Positions 36,901 to 47,892 are shown, counted from the stretch's first letter. The stretch: DNA of 64,000 nt from Poronia punctata (GCA_022579005.1 MU401603.1:1-64000); one strand, 5' to 3'. Numbers and translations are program-made. The notes: generated from the sequence alone by a model not told the origin.

Positions 36901-39334
36901 ACGTATTGTGAATGGCTACGGACCTGCTGAATGCTGCAACCTCAGCACCGTGAACTGGCGGCAATCTTGCGCCGAGCAGGTCACAAGTATAGGCAAAGGA
37001 GCCGGCACAGTTACTTGGGTTGTCGACCCCGAAAACCATGACCTGCTGCTGCCTCCCGGATGCATCGGCGAGCTCCTCATTGAGGGGCCCCTGGTTGGCC
37101 TTGGCTACCTAGGTGACAAGAGCAAGACCGATGCAGCCTTTATCGAGGACCCGGCATGGCTACTCGCCGGTCTCGCGGGTAAGCACTCGGGCCGACACGG
37201 TAGACTCTACAAGACAGGCGACCTGGTACGGTATAACCCGGATGGCAACCTGGTGTTTGCAGGCCGCAAGCAGGATGCTCAAGTCAAGATCCGCGGACAG
37301 AGGGTTGAACTAGCCGAGGTCCGACACTGGGTGCAGGAGTACATGCCAGAGGCATCCCAGGTTGTGGCCGACGTTATTAAGCCGCAAGGGGATGATGATA
37401 ACTCGCTCCTCGTCGTATTCCTACAACTCACTGACACGCCAACAGAAGGGGATGAGCTTGATGCTACTGTCAAAGCCCTTCCTGTCCCGGCCGAGGTGGA
37501 AGGCAGGCTGGCCAAACATCTGCCAAGCTACATGATCCCCTCGGTTTTCTTCCGCCTGTCCAGTCTCCCGATGACGGCAACAGGCAAAACCGACCGTCGA
37601 CGGCTGAGGCAAATAGGAGACCGGTTTACCATCGAGCAGCTTGCGGAAGTGCGGACAGCGGGATGCGGACACAAGCGACAGCCAACCTCGGAAGCAGAGC
37701 GGACGATGCAGAACATATGGGCCAAGGTCTTGAATCTTGACGCAAGCACGATTGGCTTGGACGATAGCTTTTTCCGCCTCGGTGGCGACTCTATTTCATC
37801 CATGCGGCTCGTTAGCGAGGCTCGCAAGCTTCGCATGAATGTGACGGTGGCAGATGTTTTCCGCCACGAGACCCTTGAAGCATTGGCGCGAGGGCAGAAC
37901 CTGGATGGGTCTGGGGGGGCTGTCGGTCAACCTAGCGAAGCAATCACCATCGATCCCGATACGAGGAAAGCTCTGCTTGGGGAGATCGACTCTATGGACA
38001 TAGGTCTCCGCTCTGGCGATGTTGCGGACATTCAGCCTGTGACCAGCGTTCAGGAAAGGTGCTTTGCAGAGGGAATCTATCCCGTAGCCTGCCTCGGGGA
38101 GGACGGAGTCGATGATGCGACGACATGCGGACGCTTTGCCAACTATATTTACCTGGATTTAGCCGCAGATGTCGACGTCTCTCTCTTGGACAAGGCCTGC
38201 ATTCAGACCCTGGACAGGTTTCCCATTCTTCGTGCTTGTTTCCTGTGGCTTCAAGGCAAGGTTTGGCAAGTCGTGCTCGATAAAATCAAGAATCCTCTCC
38301 GCGTTCAGGATGTCAGTGAGGATCTTGATGCAGCCCTCCACGACTACTGCCTCGGTGATGCTCACGCGGCCTCCCCAACCCAACCTCCTCTATCTGTAGT
38401 GCTACTTAGACGCAAGGGGCACGGGATGCGCCTCGTGATTCGCATCTCCCATGCCCAGTATGACGGCGTTTGCCTCTCCACCATCGTTGAATCGTTCGTG
38501 ACTGGCAATGACGTGGCAAGCCCTGCGCCCCCGCTGTTCTCCACGTTCCTGTCGTATGCATCCCACCGACGGTCCGAGTCTCTGTCTTACTGGACAGAGT
38601 TGCTGCGAGGGTCACGCCCTACTGGCCTACGCCAACAGCTTCTGGCGCGTAGAGGTCTCGACAAGCCGCAGTTGAAGGCAATCCAGCTTACCGCAGAGAC
38701 AAAGCTTCCCCGCCTTCCAAACAAGATCACCCCAGCAACTCTAGCAAGCGCTGCATGGGCGCTGCTCCTATCACGCCTGACCGGCCAGGACGAGGTCGTC
38801 TACGGACACCTAGTAGCAGGCCGCAACTCGGCAATTACAGGGGTCGAGGAGATCGTCGGGTGCTGTGTCGACTTTGTCCCCGTCCGAGTAAAGCAGCTCA
38901 CATCGCCATCTCAGACGCCAGCAGGTCTCTTGCAATCCGTACAGGATCAGTTCCTCGCCATTGGGGAAGCAGACTCTCTTGGATACAAGGAGATTGTACA
39001 GAAGTGCACCGACTGGCCGGAAACCGATGGGTCAGCCGTCTTCGAGTCTACAATCCAACACCAGAACATTGACGAGAACCCGGATATTCAAGTTCCTGGT
39101 GGCGGCACATCGCGCCTGCAATTCTTTCAAAACCCACATACGGTTCCCATGTCCGTACACATGGTCTCTTATACTAAGGGCGATACGCTCTTCTTCGAGC
39201 TCGCGAGTAATACTCACGTGATGGCTGATGAGACGGCTCGGGCTATGGTGGACGGATTGGTCCAGATTATTCAGAAGTTTGATATTGATATGGTTACAGA
39301 ATTGTCATCTTGGATGAAGGATATGCGTTTTTAA
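28000..39334 (+). CDS. Trimodular nonribosomal peptide synthetase, A-T-C-A-T-E-C-A-T-C
   Basis: Two exons, 28000-35745 and 35831-39334, give 11,250 nt and 3,749 aa. The 85-bp intron (GTAGGT...TTTTAG) restores DPVE-YPISLAV, a normal condensation-domain strand. Domains by approximate residue: A1 30-530, T1 570-640 (Ser608 in LGGSS), C1 690-1090 (HHAIYDG at 814), A2 1100-1620, T2 1665-1735 (Ser1700 in LGGDS), E 1755-2190 (HHLVIDLVSW at 1886; EGHGRE at 2019), C2 2225-2630 (SHAILDG at 2355), A3 2645-3150, T3 3200-3270 (Ser3236), terminal C 3316-3740 (SHAQYDG at 3455). All three A domains keep SGSTG, YKTGDL and the catalytic GK(I/T)DR lysine. The layout predicts a tripeptide with a D residue at position 2, released by the terminal C domain, which in fungi usually cyclises. 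No thioesterase or reductase is present. An alternative in-frame Met lies at residue 8. Confidence 0.95.
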
Positions 39335-39830
39335 GTTGATTGGAAAGCTTATTCAATCATGAGGTAGTTTTTCATGATTTTTAAAGTTGGAAATACCAGC
39401 ATTTTGAGGATGTTGGAAATAATAGACCTTGGTTGCAAATAAAACAAAATCTTGATGTTTGTATACTGAGTGCACAGTGTTGACTAGGTAATCAGTTAGG
39501 AGAATACACAGTAGACCGGTGCAAAAGAACGAGTACCCTTGACTGTACCGGCACTGTGAGTGGCCCAAGATACCAGTTTCTGTCCTTCCCCACAGTATGC
39601 TTTTTCTCCACCCGCTATCGAACATGCAACGCTGTAGACATTATTGGTCAAACATCAGGACTTTCTCGACTTTAGGGTTCAGCGTTCAGCGTTCATTTTA
39701 AATGGGTGATACCTACCTATGTGCTTGGGTGACCATAGGTGTCAAACAGGAAATATTAAAGATTCATATTGAATCTGCCCATCGGTCTCAACAGCCGTAA
39801 AATCAGATGCAAAAAAAAAAAAAAAGTACA
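39335..39830. other. Intergenic DNA between the NRPS and the SET/MYND gene
   Basis: About 500 bp hold the NRPS 3' UTR and the promoter of the next gene. A 15-base A run (39811-39825) sits immediately before the downstream start codon. A small GTTCAGC duplication (GGGTTCAGCGTTCAGCGTTC near 39676) is present. No gene is seen. Confidence 0.5.
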
Positions 39831-41691
39831 ATGTCCACAACTACACCACCAGACGGTCTCCTCCTCAGCGGAACAACAACCTCGTCACCACAAGGCCGAA
39901 GCATCATAGCCTCGCGCACCTTCGGGCCCGGCGAGCGCATCGCAACCTTTAGCGAACCGAGCATCGCCATCCCAGATAGTCCGCATCTATCGACGACATG
40001 TAGCGGCTGTCTATTACCCGCAACCGCCACATCCTCCAGCGTGGTTCGCGAATGTACCGGTTGTCGCACCGTGGCATATTGTTCCCCCGCGTGTCAGAAA
40101 CTCGACTGGACGGTGGGAGGGCATAAGGCGGAATGTAAAGTTCTCAAACGGGTGAGGGATGAGGATAAAGGGGGGGTCTTACCCACGCCTGTCAGGGCGC
40201 TTGTTAAGGTTCTGATTAATAAACCGGGGTTGGTGGACGGTTTGGAAGGACATGTTGATTTGTTTAGGGGAGGAGGAGGAGGGGGGAAGGGAAAGGTTTG
40301 GGAGGATATGGAACTGCAGGCTATGGCGGGGGTGTATTATATGGGAAAGGAGAAGAGTGCCAGGGTGGTGATGGAGGCTGTGGAGGTTCTTTGCAAGGTA
40401 TGTTTTGGGGGGTTTTTTTTTCTCTCTTTTTCTTCCTTTTTCGGTTGTGTTGCCAGGGAGTTGGATGCGGTTTGTTTTGGTTTACTGACACACTTGGGGA
40501 ATTTTTTATATAGTTGCAAGTGAATTCTTTCAACAGGTTAGATGAGGATGTTGATCAGACGGGACTTTTCCTGAATCCGGTTTTGGCCATGGTTAATCAT
40601 TCTTGCGTACCGAATGCTTTTGTGCAGTTTGTCGGCCGGACGGCGGTTTTACATGCGTTCCAGGAGATTAAGGAGGGGGAAGAGATTCGGATTTCGTATA
40701 TTGGTAAGTACTTTTCTATACATCATTGTCTGGTTGAGAAGAAAAGGGAGAAAAAACAGCTGATGACGCGGCAGATTGCAACACCCCTCTCTCTACTCGT
40801 CAACAAGCACTGAAAACCCAATATCACTTCACATGTTCCTGTCCCCGATGCAGCGAAGATCTAGACGTCTACCAAGTATCCAGACGATATCCGCACTTGG
40901 ATCTCAACAATCTCAGTCTCGCGCCGGAAATCCAACTCCCTATCACGGGGATGAATCCGTTGGATAAAGGTGTCAGAAGTACAGCAGAAGAGACATATTC
41001 CTGGTGTTCGAAACCTATTCCTCTTATCAGAAATAATGATGATAAACAAACGCAGCTATGTCAGCGCTGGAAAGCGATAAAACCACTTCGGGATAGTAAA
41101 GTCCCCGCATACGCTATCGAGCCAATGCCGAGTATCTTGACAGAAGCGAGTATCTACTTTGCGGAAAGGGATGAATTCGCGTTCAGTCTTGTCATAGCTT
41201 GCTTTCTCGCCACAAAGGTTGATTGTTTCAAGTTTCCCGCGCCGTTTGCCCCGCACAGGGTTAAGGGGTTGTTGATGATTGCGAAACTTTTGGCGAATGT
41301 TGCTGCTGATAGCACTATCACAAACACCACCTCTACCTCCACCACCTCTACCAAAAACACAAAGGGAAAAGAGAAAACAAAAGAAAAAATCATCCAAATC
41401 CTACGAGAAACAGACCACCCGACAATATGCCAAGTCCTCCTCGAACTCGTGGTGCGCTACGCGTATTCAAAGGACGAGTGGAAAGTGGCAAGAGAGGCGA
41501 AGGATTTATTGGATGATTTGGAGGAGATTCTGCCAGGGAGGGAGAAGTCGGATATGCTGGTTATTGCCTTCTTGAGAAATCCGGATGGGAAGGAGGAGAG
41601 GAGGTTTTTCGAGATGGCGGTGTTGAAGATTGTCAGGGATCTTGCGGGGCTTTTGGGGGAGGTTATGGATGGGGAGTTTGGGGGGTTATGA
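39831..41691 (+). CDS. SET and MYND domain protein (SMYD-like methyltransferase family)
   Basis: Three exons, 39831-40397, 40514-40703 and 40775-41691, total 1,674 nt and encode 557 aa. A MYND zinc finger with C57, C60, C75, C78, C84, C88, H98 and C102 lies between the two halves of the SET domain, the usual SMYD layout. The SET core motif NHSC is at 217-220 (VNHSCVPNA), followed by GEEIRISYI. Post-SET cysteines (CSCPRC, 273-278) follow the second join, which restores YI-D-CNTPLSTRQQ. The C-terminal 280 residues form a helical region with a Thr/Ser/Lys low-complexity insert (near residue 435). Such proteins transfer methyl groups from S-adenosylmethionine to lysines of histones or other proteins, but many fungal members are uncharacterised. 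The gene starts about 500 bp after the NRPS. I treat it as a neighbour and not as a cluster enzyme. Its start was chosen at the Met before STTTPPDG; an in-frame Met eight codons upstream follows a poly-A run. Confidence 0.87.
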
Positions 41692-42326
41692 TCAAGACCT
41701 GGTATAGATGCAATATTGATGAATTGTCGATGTATTCGAGTTACCTGAACTAACTACATACCATTGGTAGACGCAATAACACTTCTCTCGCTTGAAGATG
41801 GTTTACATTGCCCCGATCGGCGATAACCCTTCTGCAAGAAATCTGGTACCTACTTTATGTTTTTGAGAATAACTGGGCGAGTTTTGCATCCACCTACTCG
41901 TACGCGTAGCGCACCTTGTTGCTGATTGATTACTGAGTTTCCACCCTATTACACTACTAACGACGGAAGAATATTTTAAAGGGTAAATAAGGAACTACAT
42001 GGAATCAAAATCCTCATGGATATCCAGGTTAGGGTTGGTAGGTATTAACTAAGCGATATACCAGGACTCAAGCAGTCACAAGTACGTGTACGAGTAGAGA
42101 GACGAGATCCCCCACACTGAAATGCTTACCTAAGTCTATACATAGTAGAGGTGGGGCTATAATACTACGAGTAGGTACCTACCTTAGCTTGCAGTATCTT
42201 GTTTCCATTCTCCATCTTCTCCAAACCTACAAGATCGAAAAACTTGGACACTGCTCTCTTTCCACCCTATTTACTTCCTAAAACTGCTTCCGCATTGACC
42301 ACCAGAAATCGAACTATCATAGCTAC
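41692..42326. other. Intergenic DNA upstream of the exonuclease gene
   Basis: This 635-bp spacer holds three copies of TACTCGTA/TACGAGTA (41895, 42089, 42176). The last is fused to GGTACCTACCTT. It should contain the promoter of the exonuclease gene. No coding signal is seen. Confidence 0.5.
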
Positions 42327-44495
42327 ATGCCTATATATGATAGTTATGCGATTATGGAGGACCTTAATTCTTCTTCACATGACGTCTTCAACCCAGAGGA
42401 TTTTCTCATTACGAATGGCGCCTTGAACGTGCTCGACACTGACGCGTCCGCGTTGGAAGAAGTCGGCGATGGCGAACCACAGCTTAAACTCGAACTTCCC
42501 GAGGAGATAATCCCAAGCGAAATCATCAATGACGAGAACACGAGTTTGAAGCGTGCCAAACCCCACGATGAGCAACAAGACTCCCAAGACGGCTGGCAAG
42601 TCGTCGACCGACAGTCGAAAAAAGCAAAAAAGATGCAGAAAAAGATACCCTCTACCGAATCATCCAATTACCCGTCTATAAGTTTCAACTACAATGCCAA
42701 ACTTCAATCCAAGATCTCGTTAGATCAGCTGCGCAATCTCGTCCTATACATCTTCGCCGAAGGCGTCTCTCCCCAATGGGTTGCCGTTGCCAATCGACCA
42801 CAATTTCGCAAGATCGTCGCCATCATGGTCCCAGGACTCGAGGAAGCCATGTTCAAGCCAGACGTCAACTTTGAAACATACAACGACCAATTGTTCGATT
42901 TAGACCAAAAGTCCCGTGTCCTCACCTCACCCGACGACTACTACCCTCGACTTCTCAAGCGTGATGAGCTACCCGAGATACTCAAAGTCTTCGCCGACAT
43001 GTTCCCACACCTATGGCCTGTCAAGACGCCAGGCAACGAGAAATACGGATTCATGCGGTCGCCAATGGGCACCATGTTGACTGCCCCGAGCGAAAAGGCG
43101 AAACCGGAGAAGGGAGCAAAGGGGATACAACCAGCCAAGGAGCCCAAAGGTTGGAAAGATGAACGGACGAGAATCACAGAGCTTCTCGCCATGCCCGAAG
43201 ATCTTCAGCCAAATGGCTATGTGCTGCATCCTGCCTGTATACCGGTCGAGCGGCGGAAAAACTACCAGTATCCCCAAGGTTGGGTGCACACCTTTGTAGA
43301 CAACTTCTCCGACGGTGACGTGCCGGAAGAAGACATTCAGCAAGGCAGCGTCACGGCCGGTCGTGACGTGTACGCTCTGGACTGCGAAATGTGCATGACT
43401 GGCCCCGACGAGTATTCGCTGACAAGAATAAGTCTTGTCAGCTGGGACGGCACCAAGGTGCTCGACGAACTAGTGAAACCCGACAAGCCTATTATCGACT
43501 ATCTTACTCGTTTCTCCGGCATCACGGAAGAATTGCTGGCTTCCGTCACCACAACTCTAACCGACATCCAAATGAAGTTATTGCAAATCCTGACCCCTCG
43601 CTCCATTTTGATCGGGCATTCCTTAGAGTCTGACCTGAAAGCATTACGGCTCACTCATCCATTCATCGTGGACACGGCATTACTCTTCCCCCACTCTCGA
43701 GGCCCACCTCTTAAGAACAGCTTAAAGTTCTTGACCCAACGCTTCCTCAAACGGGATATCCAAAACCGTACCGGTGGCCACGACTCGGTCGAGGATGCAA
43801 AAGCCTGCTTGGATCTCGTCAAGCAGAAATGCGAGAAAGGCAAAGCATGGGGCCAGCACGAGTCACAGGGAGAGAACCTATTCCGCCGTCTCAACCGCGT
43901 AGGAACTGCGTACCGTGCAAACGGGGGTGTCGAGGCCACAGGTGGCGCCCGTGTGGGCAAGACAAGTGCCATGATTGATTGGGGAGACCCGATGAAAGGT
44001 GCAGGCGCCGCCTCGGATTTCCCCATCGGTTGCAGATCGGACGAGGAAGTAGTCGAAGGAGTGATCCGAGCAGTCCAGGGTGATCCGGTTGCCGAAGAAA
44101 TACCCGCCGGCGGCGTCGACTTTGTCTTCGCCAGGTTTCGAGAGCTCGAGGCCTTCCAAGGCTGGTGGAACCAGAACAAAAACGGAGAAGGCCAGCACGT
44201 ACCGGACATGTCCGGTTTCACCCTCGAGCAATGTGTCTCCAATCTAGCACAGAGAATCAGCCGCATACACGAAGCCTTGCCGAAATGTACCGGCTTCCTC
44301 GTCTTCAGCGGCTCCGGCGATCCCCGGGAAATGAGTCGGCTGCAGACCATGCAACAACAGTTCAAGAAGGAGTACAACACACCCGGCAGGGAGTGGGACG
44401 AGCTGAGCATCAAGTGGACAGACGTGGAAGATCAGGCCCTCAAGAGGGCTGTCGGCGTTGCGCGGAATGGCATCGGCTTTATCGGGGTCAAATGA
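42327..44495 (+). CDS. REX1: Rex1-like DEDDh RNA exonuclease
   Basis: Intronless gene encoding 722 aa. The exonuclease domain (~348-505) has the DEDDh set: D352 and E354 in ALDCEMC, D436 in GHSLESDLKAL, H485 and D490 in GGHDSVEDA. Wider motifs around it (LTRISLV, ELVKPD, IDYLTRFSGITEE, HPFIVDTALLFPH) match the Rex1/Rnh70 branch of 3'-5' exonucleases. In yeast that branch trims 5S rRNA, 25S rRNA and tRNA precursors in the nucleus. The N-terminal third holds a lysine-rich segment (SKKAKKMQKK) that could act as a nuclear signal. The C-terminal extension beyond ~510 has no motif I recognise. Another in-frame Met at residue 10 (MEDLNSSS) could be the start. This is a housekeeping gene and marks the right edge of the NRPS locus. 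Confidence 0.92.
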   Translation: MPIYDSYAIMEDLNSSSHDVFNPEDFLITNGALNVLDTDASALEEVGDGEPQLKLELPEEIIPSEIINDENTSLKRAKPHDEQQDSQDGWQVVDRQSKKAKKMQKKIPSTESSNYPSISFNYNAKLQSKISLDQLRNLVLYIFAEGVSPQWVAVANRPQFRKIVAIMVPGLEEAMFKPDVNFETYNDQLFDLDQKSRVLTSPDDYYPRLLKRDELPEILKVFADMFPHLWPVKTPGNEKYGFMRSPMGTMLTAPSEKAKPEKGAKGIQPAKEPKGWKDERTRITELLAMPEDLQPNGYVLHPACIPVERRKNYQYPQGWVHTFVDNFSDGDVPEEDIQQGSVTAGRDVYALDCEMCMTGPDEYSLTRISLVSWDGTKVLDELVKPDKPIIDYLTRFSGITEELLASVTTTLTDIQMKLLQILTPRSILIGHSLESDLKALRLTHPFIVDTALLFPHSRGPPLKNSLKFLTQRFLKRDIQNRTGGHDSVEDAKACLDLVKQKCEKGKAWGQHESQGENLFRRLNRVGTAYRANGGVEATGGARVGKTSAMIDWGDPMKGAGAASDFPIGCRSDEEVVEGVIRAVQGDPVAEEIPAGGVDFVFARFRELEAFQGWWNQNKNGEGQHVPDMSGFTLEQCVSNLAQRISRIHEALPKCTGFLVFSGSGDPREMSRLQTMQQQFKKEYNTPGREWDELSIKWTDVEDQALKRAVGVARNGIGFIGVK

Positions 44496-45324
44496 ATAAA
44501 TAACCTTTCAGCCGTGACACAATTGGGCATCGATTCATGTGTATATGTACTTGTGCTTGTACGTGTTATGTATGATGGTTTTGGGATTTGTTGTTTGCCC
44601 GGCTTTCTTTCCATGCATCCACAACCCCCATCTCGTCATCCTCTACTGAGGGAAAGGGTCGAAAGGGGGGCATACAAATACCATAGTTACATGGAGGGAA
44701 AAAGAAACGGTATACGGAACGGAACGGGCTCTTATTAAAAGGAGAGAAACATAGGATATAATAAAGATACCCACCTAACCTAACCAATTCATGATTGAAC
44801 ATGTTGTGTAAACAATATTATAACACTGGATGAAGATGATAAAATACTGGGTGTGATACGTAGATTCTGGCCTCCTCTAGGCAAGCAGAAAAAAACATAA
44901 GAGCAGACAAACGAACACTTATAAAAAAAAAAACCTGACAACTAGAGTAAAAGAGAAAAAGAGAAAAAGAAGTCGACATATTGTTCGAGATACCACGACA
45001 TTTTTATGGTCCATTTCGATCAATTTTTTTCTGTACTCATCGTTTTCCCTGCCTACTTTTTATTCTTCAATATAAGGTAACAAACCCACTAAGCTTAGGA
45101 TACGTACATGCAATTCCTAATTAAATCATTTTATTTTGCCCGTGACAAGAGGGAAAATCAAATCAAAAAAAAAAAAAAAAAAAAAAAGAGCGAAGCAATA
45201 TTTTTTCCCTAGATAAGGTACCTGTTCCAATACATTTGTCATCGTTAAAAAAAAACATCGCAAGTAAAACTGTCCCCCTCAAACCGTAGACTGACTGCGT
45301 TAGGGGCTAAGGCGAAGGGTAAAC
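44496..45324. other. 3' spacer between convergent genes, with a long poly-A tract
   Basis: The exonuclease gene (plus) and PEX5 (minus) converge here, so both 3' UTRs lie in this stretch. It contains an uninterrupted run of 23 A (45165-45187) and several shorter A runs. No gene is supported. Confidence 0.6.
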
Positions 45325-47350
45325 CTAAAAATCAACCTCTCCTCGGAAGATTTCCGGATCAACGCCAACAACCACTTTATCCGCGAGATCTCTTCGTCCC
45401 ATCTGGGTAAAGACTCGGCGTAGGGTGTCGTATAGATTTGTGCTGCGATTCTGCGTCGTCATGGCGTCGATTTGTGCGTCGCTGGCGTCTCCTCCCAATA
45501 GCTCCCTCGCTCTCTCGCGGCCCTCCTTCTCTACCGTCTTGTGCATGTTCAGCGCCGCTAGCAAATGTCCGGCGGCTTCGCTGTGGCAGCCCATGTTGAT
45601 GCAACTAACACCCAGGTTATATCGTGCCCGCACGAAGTTTGATCGGAGGGTGAGCGCCTTTTCGTAGGCCGCAATGGCCTCCTCACTCTTGCCGCTGTTG
45701 GCGAGGGTAGCACCCAGCCTGTTCCATAGGAGGTGGACCTGGTTCTGCTTGTTCGACAGACCCATCTCGCTGGATGTCAGAGCCGCGGCGAAGCAGTCGA
45801 CGGCCTTCTCGTACTCTTCGGCCCCATAGAATAGGACTCCGAGACCCACTTGCACATCCGGGTCCATCTGTGCACCGTCTGGGCTGAGCCTGGCAGCTTC
45901 GATGAATAGGTTTGTGACCTTGTCATGGAGCTGTTGACGGTCGGTGAACCCTAGCTCCGTTGCAGGCGAAAGGTCGGCCGGTGATATGATGGAGGGATAG
46001 CGGATTGACAACCAGCGCTCCAGGGTCCGGTACGCCGTGCTGTCATATCCTTCGTTGGTGTACGAGACCGCCAGGGTCATCAGTGCGGTGGGGTTGTTCG
46101 GATCTATCTTCCTAGCCTGTTCCAAAGCCCGGATAGCCGCCGTCTCCTTCTCGTTCTGTGCCTGGGCGATTCCGAGCTGCACCCAAGCCTCCACGTGGTT
46201 CGGTTCCTTCTGGATGGCCGCCTCAAAGGCGAGTGCGGCGAGGGAAAGGTTGCCACCTTCGTCTAGGATCTTCATGCCTTCTTCAAACGGGTTTGCCGTG
46301 TCCCTGAACAGGTTGTCTTCCTCGAAGAGATACTGCTCCACCTGAGGGTCGCCGACAAGCCTGCTATGGCCTGCAAGCCCGTCCCAGTCCCCGTCCCCAG
46401 ATAGATCGGCCCAGTTCCCGAGAGGATCGGCCCATTTGTCTTCATCGAGCGCTTCTTGGTTAGCGGCGCGTTCGGCCTGAATGCCCTTCCATATAGACTC
46501 GAAGTCGCCCCAGTTTGTCTCACCTTCCAAGAGTTGCTCATCTAATTTATTAAGCTCGGGCTCCAAGGCCGCATTCTCGTCTTGTTCTTGCGCCTGCTGG
46601 TCCGAAAGCTCAAGCTGCTTAAATTGTTCTTCCCACTGCTGGTCATCGAGTTCGACCAATTTCCCCTTGCCCTTGCCTTCGACTGCCGCCTCTCTAGAAA
46701 GGTCGGCGGAACGATCGTGCATCATGCCGTAGTTCATGTGACCCATTCCCATGCCGCTCATACCCATACCCATTCCCATGCCCATGCCCATGCCCATGCC
46801 CATCATGGGACGCTGATAAGCCATCCCGGATGGCATGGGGCTCGACCGCGACGCATTTGCTTGGCCTGTCATATGCTGGAACTTGGCGTAGTCTTCCGGG
46901 CCGAAGTGGGTACCTTGGGGAACTTTGAACGCCGCCTCCATGGCACTTTGAGGGTTGTGTTGGAATTCGTTGGCCCAGGAGGGGGAGGTCGAGTTGGCGC
47001 GCAGATGGACGCCATGGGAGGAAGGATCCAATCGTAGCTGGTTCGCGCCTTCGAGTGGCATGTCGGGTAACCGGCCGTTTTGCTGAAGGAAGTTATTCAT
47101 CATCTGAGATGATCGGGACGTTAGTAAACCGACCAGCATTCACCAGCGCTACAATGGATCGAAGCTCTAAACTTACCTCGTCTTGAGGGCCATGTTGGGC
47201 GGCGCTACGGAAACCACCCATGCCGCCCTGAGGACCGCCATTCCGGATGCGATCCCGTTGCAGACTGCGGTCATCCTGGGTGTGCTTCGCAAACTGGCTC
47301 AGCGGATTACCCGCCGTGGAGCACTCTGGACCGCCACCAAGAAAAGACAT
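45325..47350 (-). CDS. PEX5: Peroxisomal targeting signal 1 receptor Pex5
   Basis: Two minus-strand exons, 47350-47177 and 47103-45325, joined in phase 0 (GTAAGT...CTCAG), give 650 aa. Pex5 binds the C-terminal PTS1 tripeptide of cargo in the cytosol, docks on the peroxisome membrane and recycles. Seen: the conserved N-terminus MSFLGGGPECSTAGNPL with C10, the cysteine whose mono-ubiquitination drives recycling in yeast. WxxxF/Y motifs for Pex14/Pex13 binding include WANEF and WEEQF. The C-terminal TPR repeats (~300-620) include HVEAWVQLGIAQAQNEKE and ARYNLGVSCINMG. A Met-Gly run (GMGMGM) near residue 120 is low-complexity and may vary in length. I place the start at MSFLGGG although an upstream in-frame ATG exists (codon 23 of a longer frame), because MSFLGGG is the standard Pex5 start. 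Confidence 0.96.
46741..46806. repeat. Met-Gly coding minisatellite inside PEX5
   Basis: Repeats of CCCATG/CCCATA/CCCATT encode an alternating Gly-Met run on the minus strand. The six-base unit keeps the reading frame when copy number changes. Confidence 0.8.
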
Positions 47351-47892
47351 GATGATATCTCCGTCCGCGCTGGGATAGGCGATAATACTGCAATCACGAA
47401 GTCGTCTCGCGAATGGCAAGGGGGCTGTCTGGATTAAGAGGTCTCGGTGTCTCGAGCTGAGAGTGGCAAATAGGCGGAAACCGTGACCGTGACCGGGACG
47501 TGTGGACAGTGGCTGATTGGTGTTTATTAGGAGTCAGCGATCGGATGTAGATGATGGTTTTAATTCACCGAGGACGGCCTCGTACAAGATAGCTTACACT
47601 TTTGAGGTTTGTGTAGATAAGATAGATACCGATGTGCCTGCACAAAGTCTGGTTTGTTCCAATATGAGTTGTTACCTTACAAATGCGGTCGGTTACGTTG
47701 GTGGGGTCCACGGGCTCACGTCAGTGGAACACTTGGAAGCCGCACAAGATGCCGAGGGATGTTGCGACTTCCGACCCCAACCACCGAGGCGATATCTCCA
47801 CATTATTATTTCCTCTTTACGAATTATAGTGCAGAAGTACCCATTGTGCCATTCTTGCCTACTAACCTACTGCAGCAGGACCCGTAGAGTGG
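47351..47892. other. PEX5 promoter region up to the AT-rich boundary
   Basis: About 540 bp of normal-composition DNA lies between the PEX5 start codon and the right AT-rich block. No gene motif was found. The sequence turns AT-rich between 47890 and 47930. Confidence 0.5.

Noticed and set aside
28000..39334. Treating the NRPS as two genes, 28000-35787 and 35870-39334
   Set aside because: A GTAGGT...TTTTAG intron at 35746-35830 joins them in frame and restores a condensation-domain strand.
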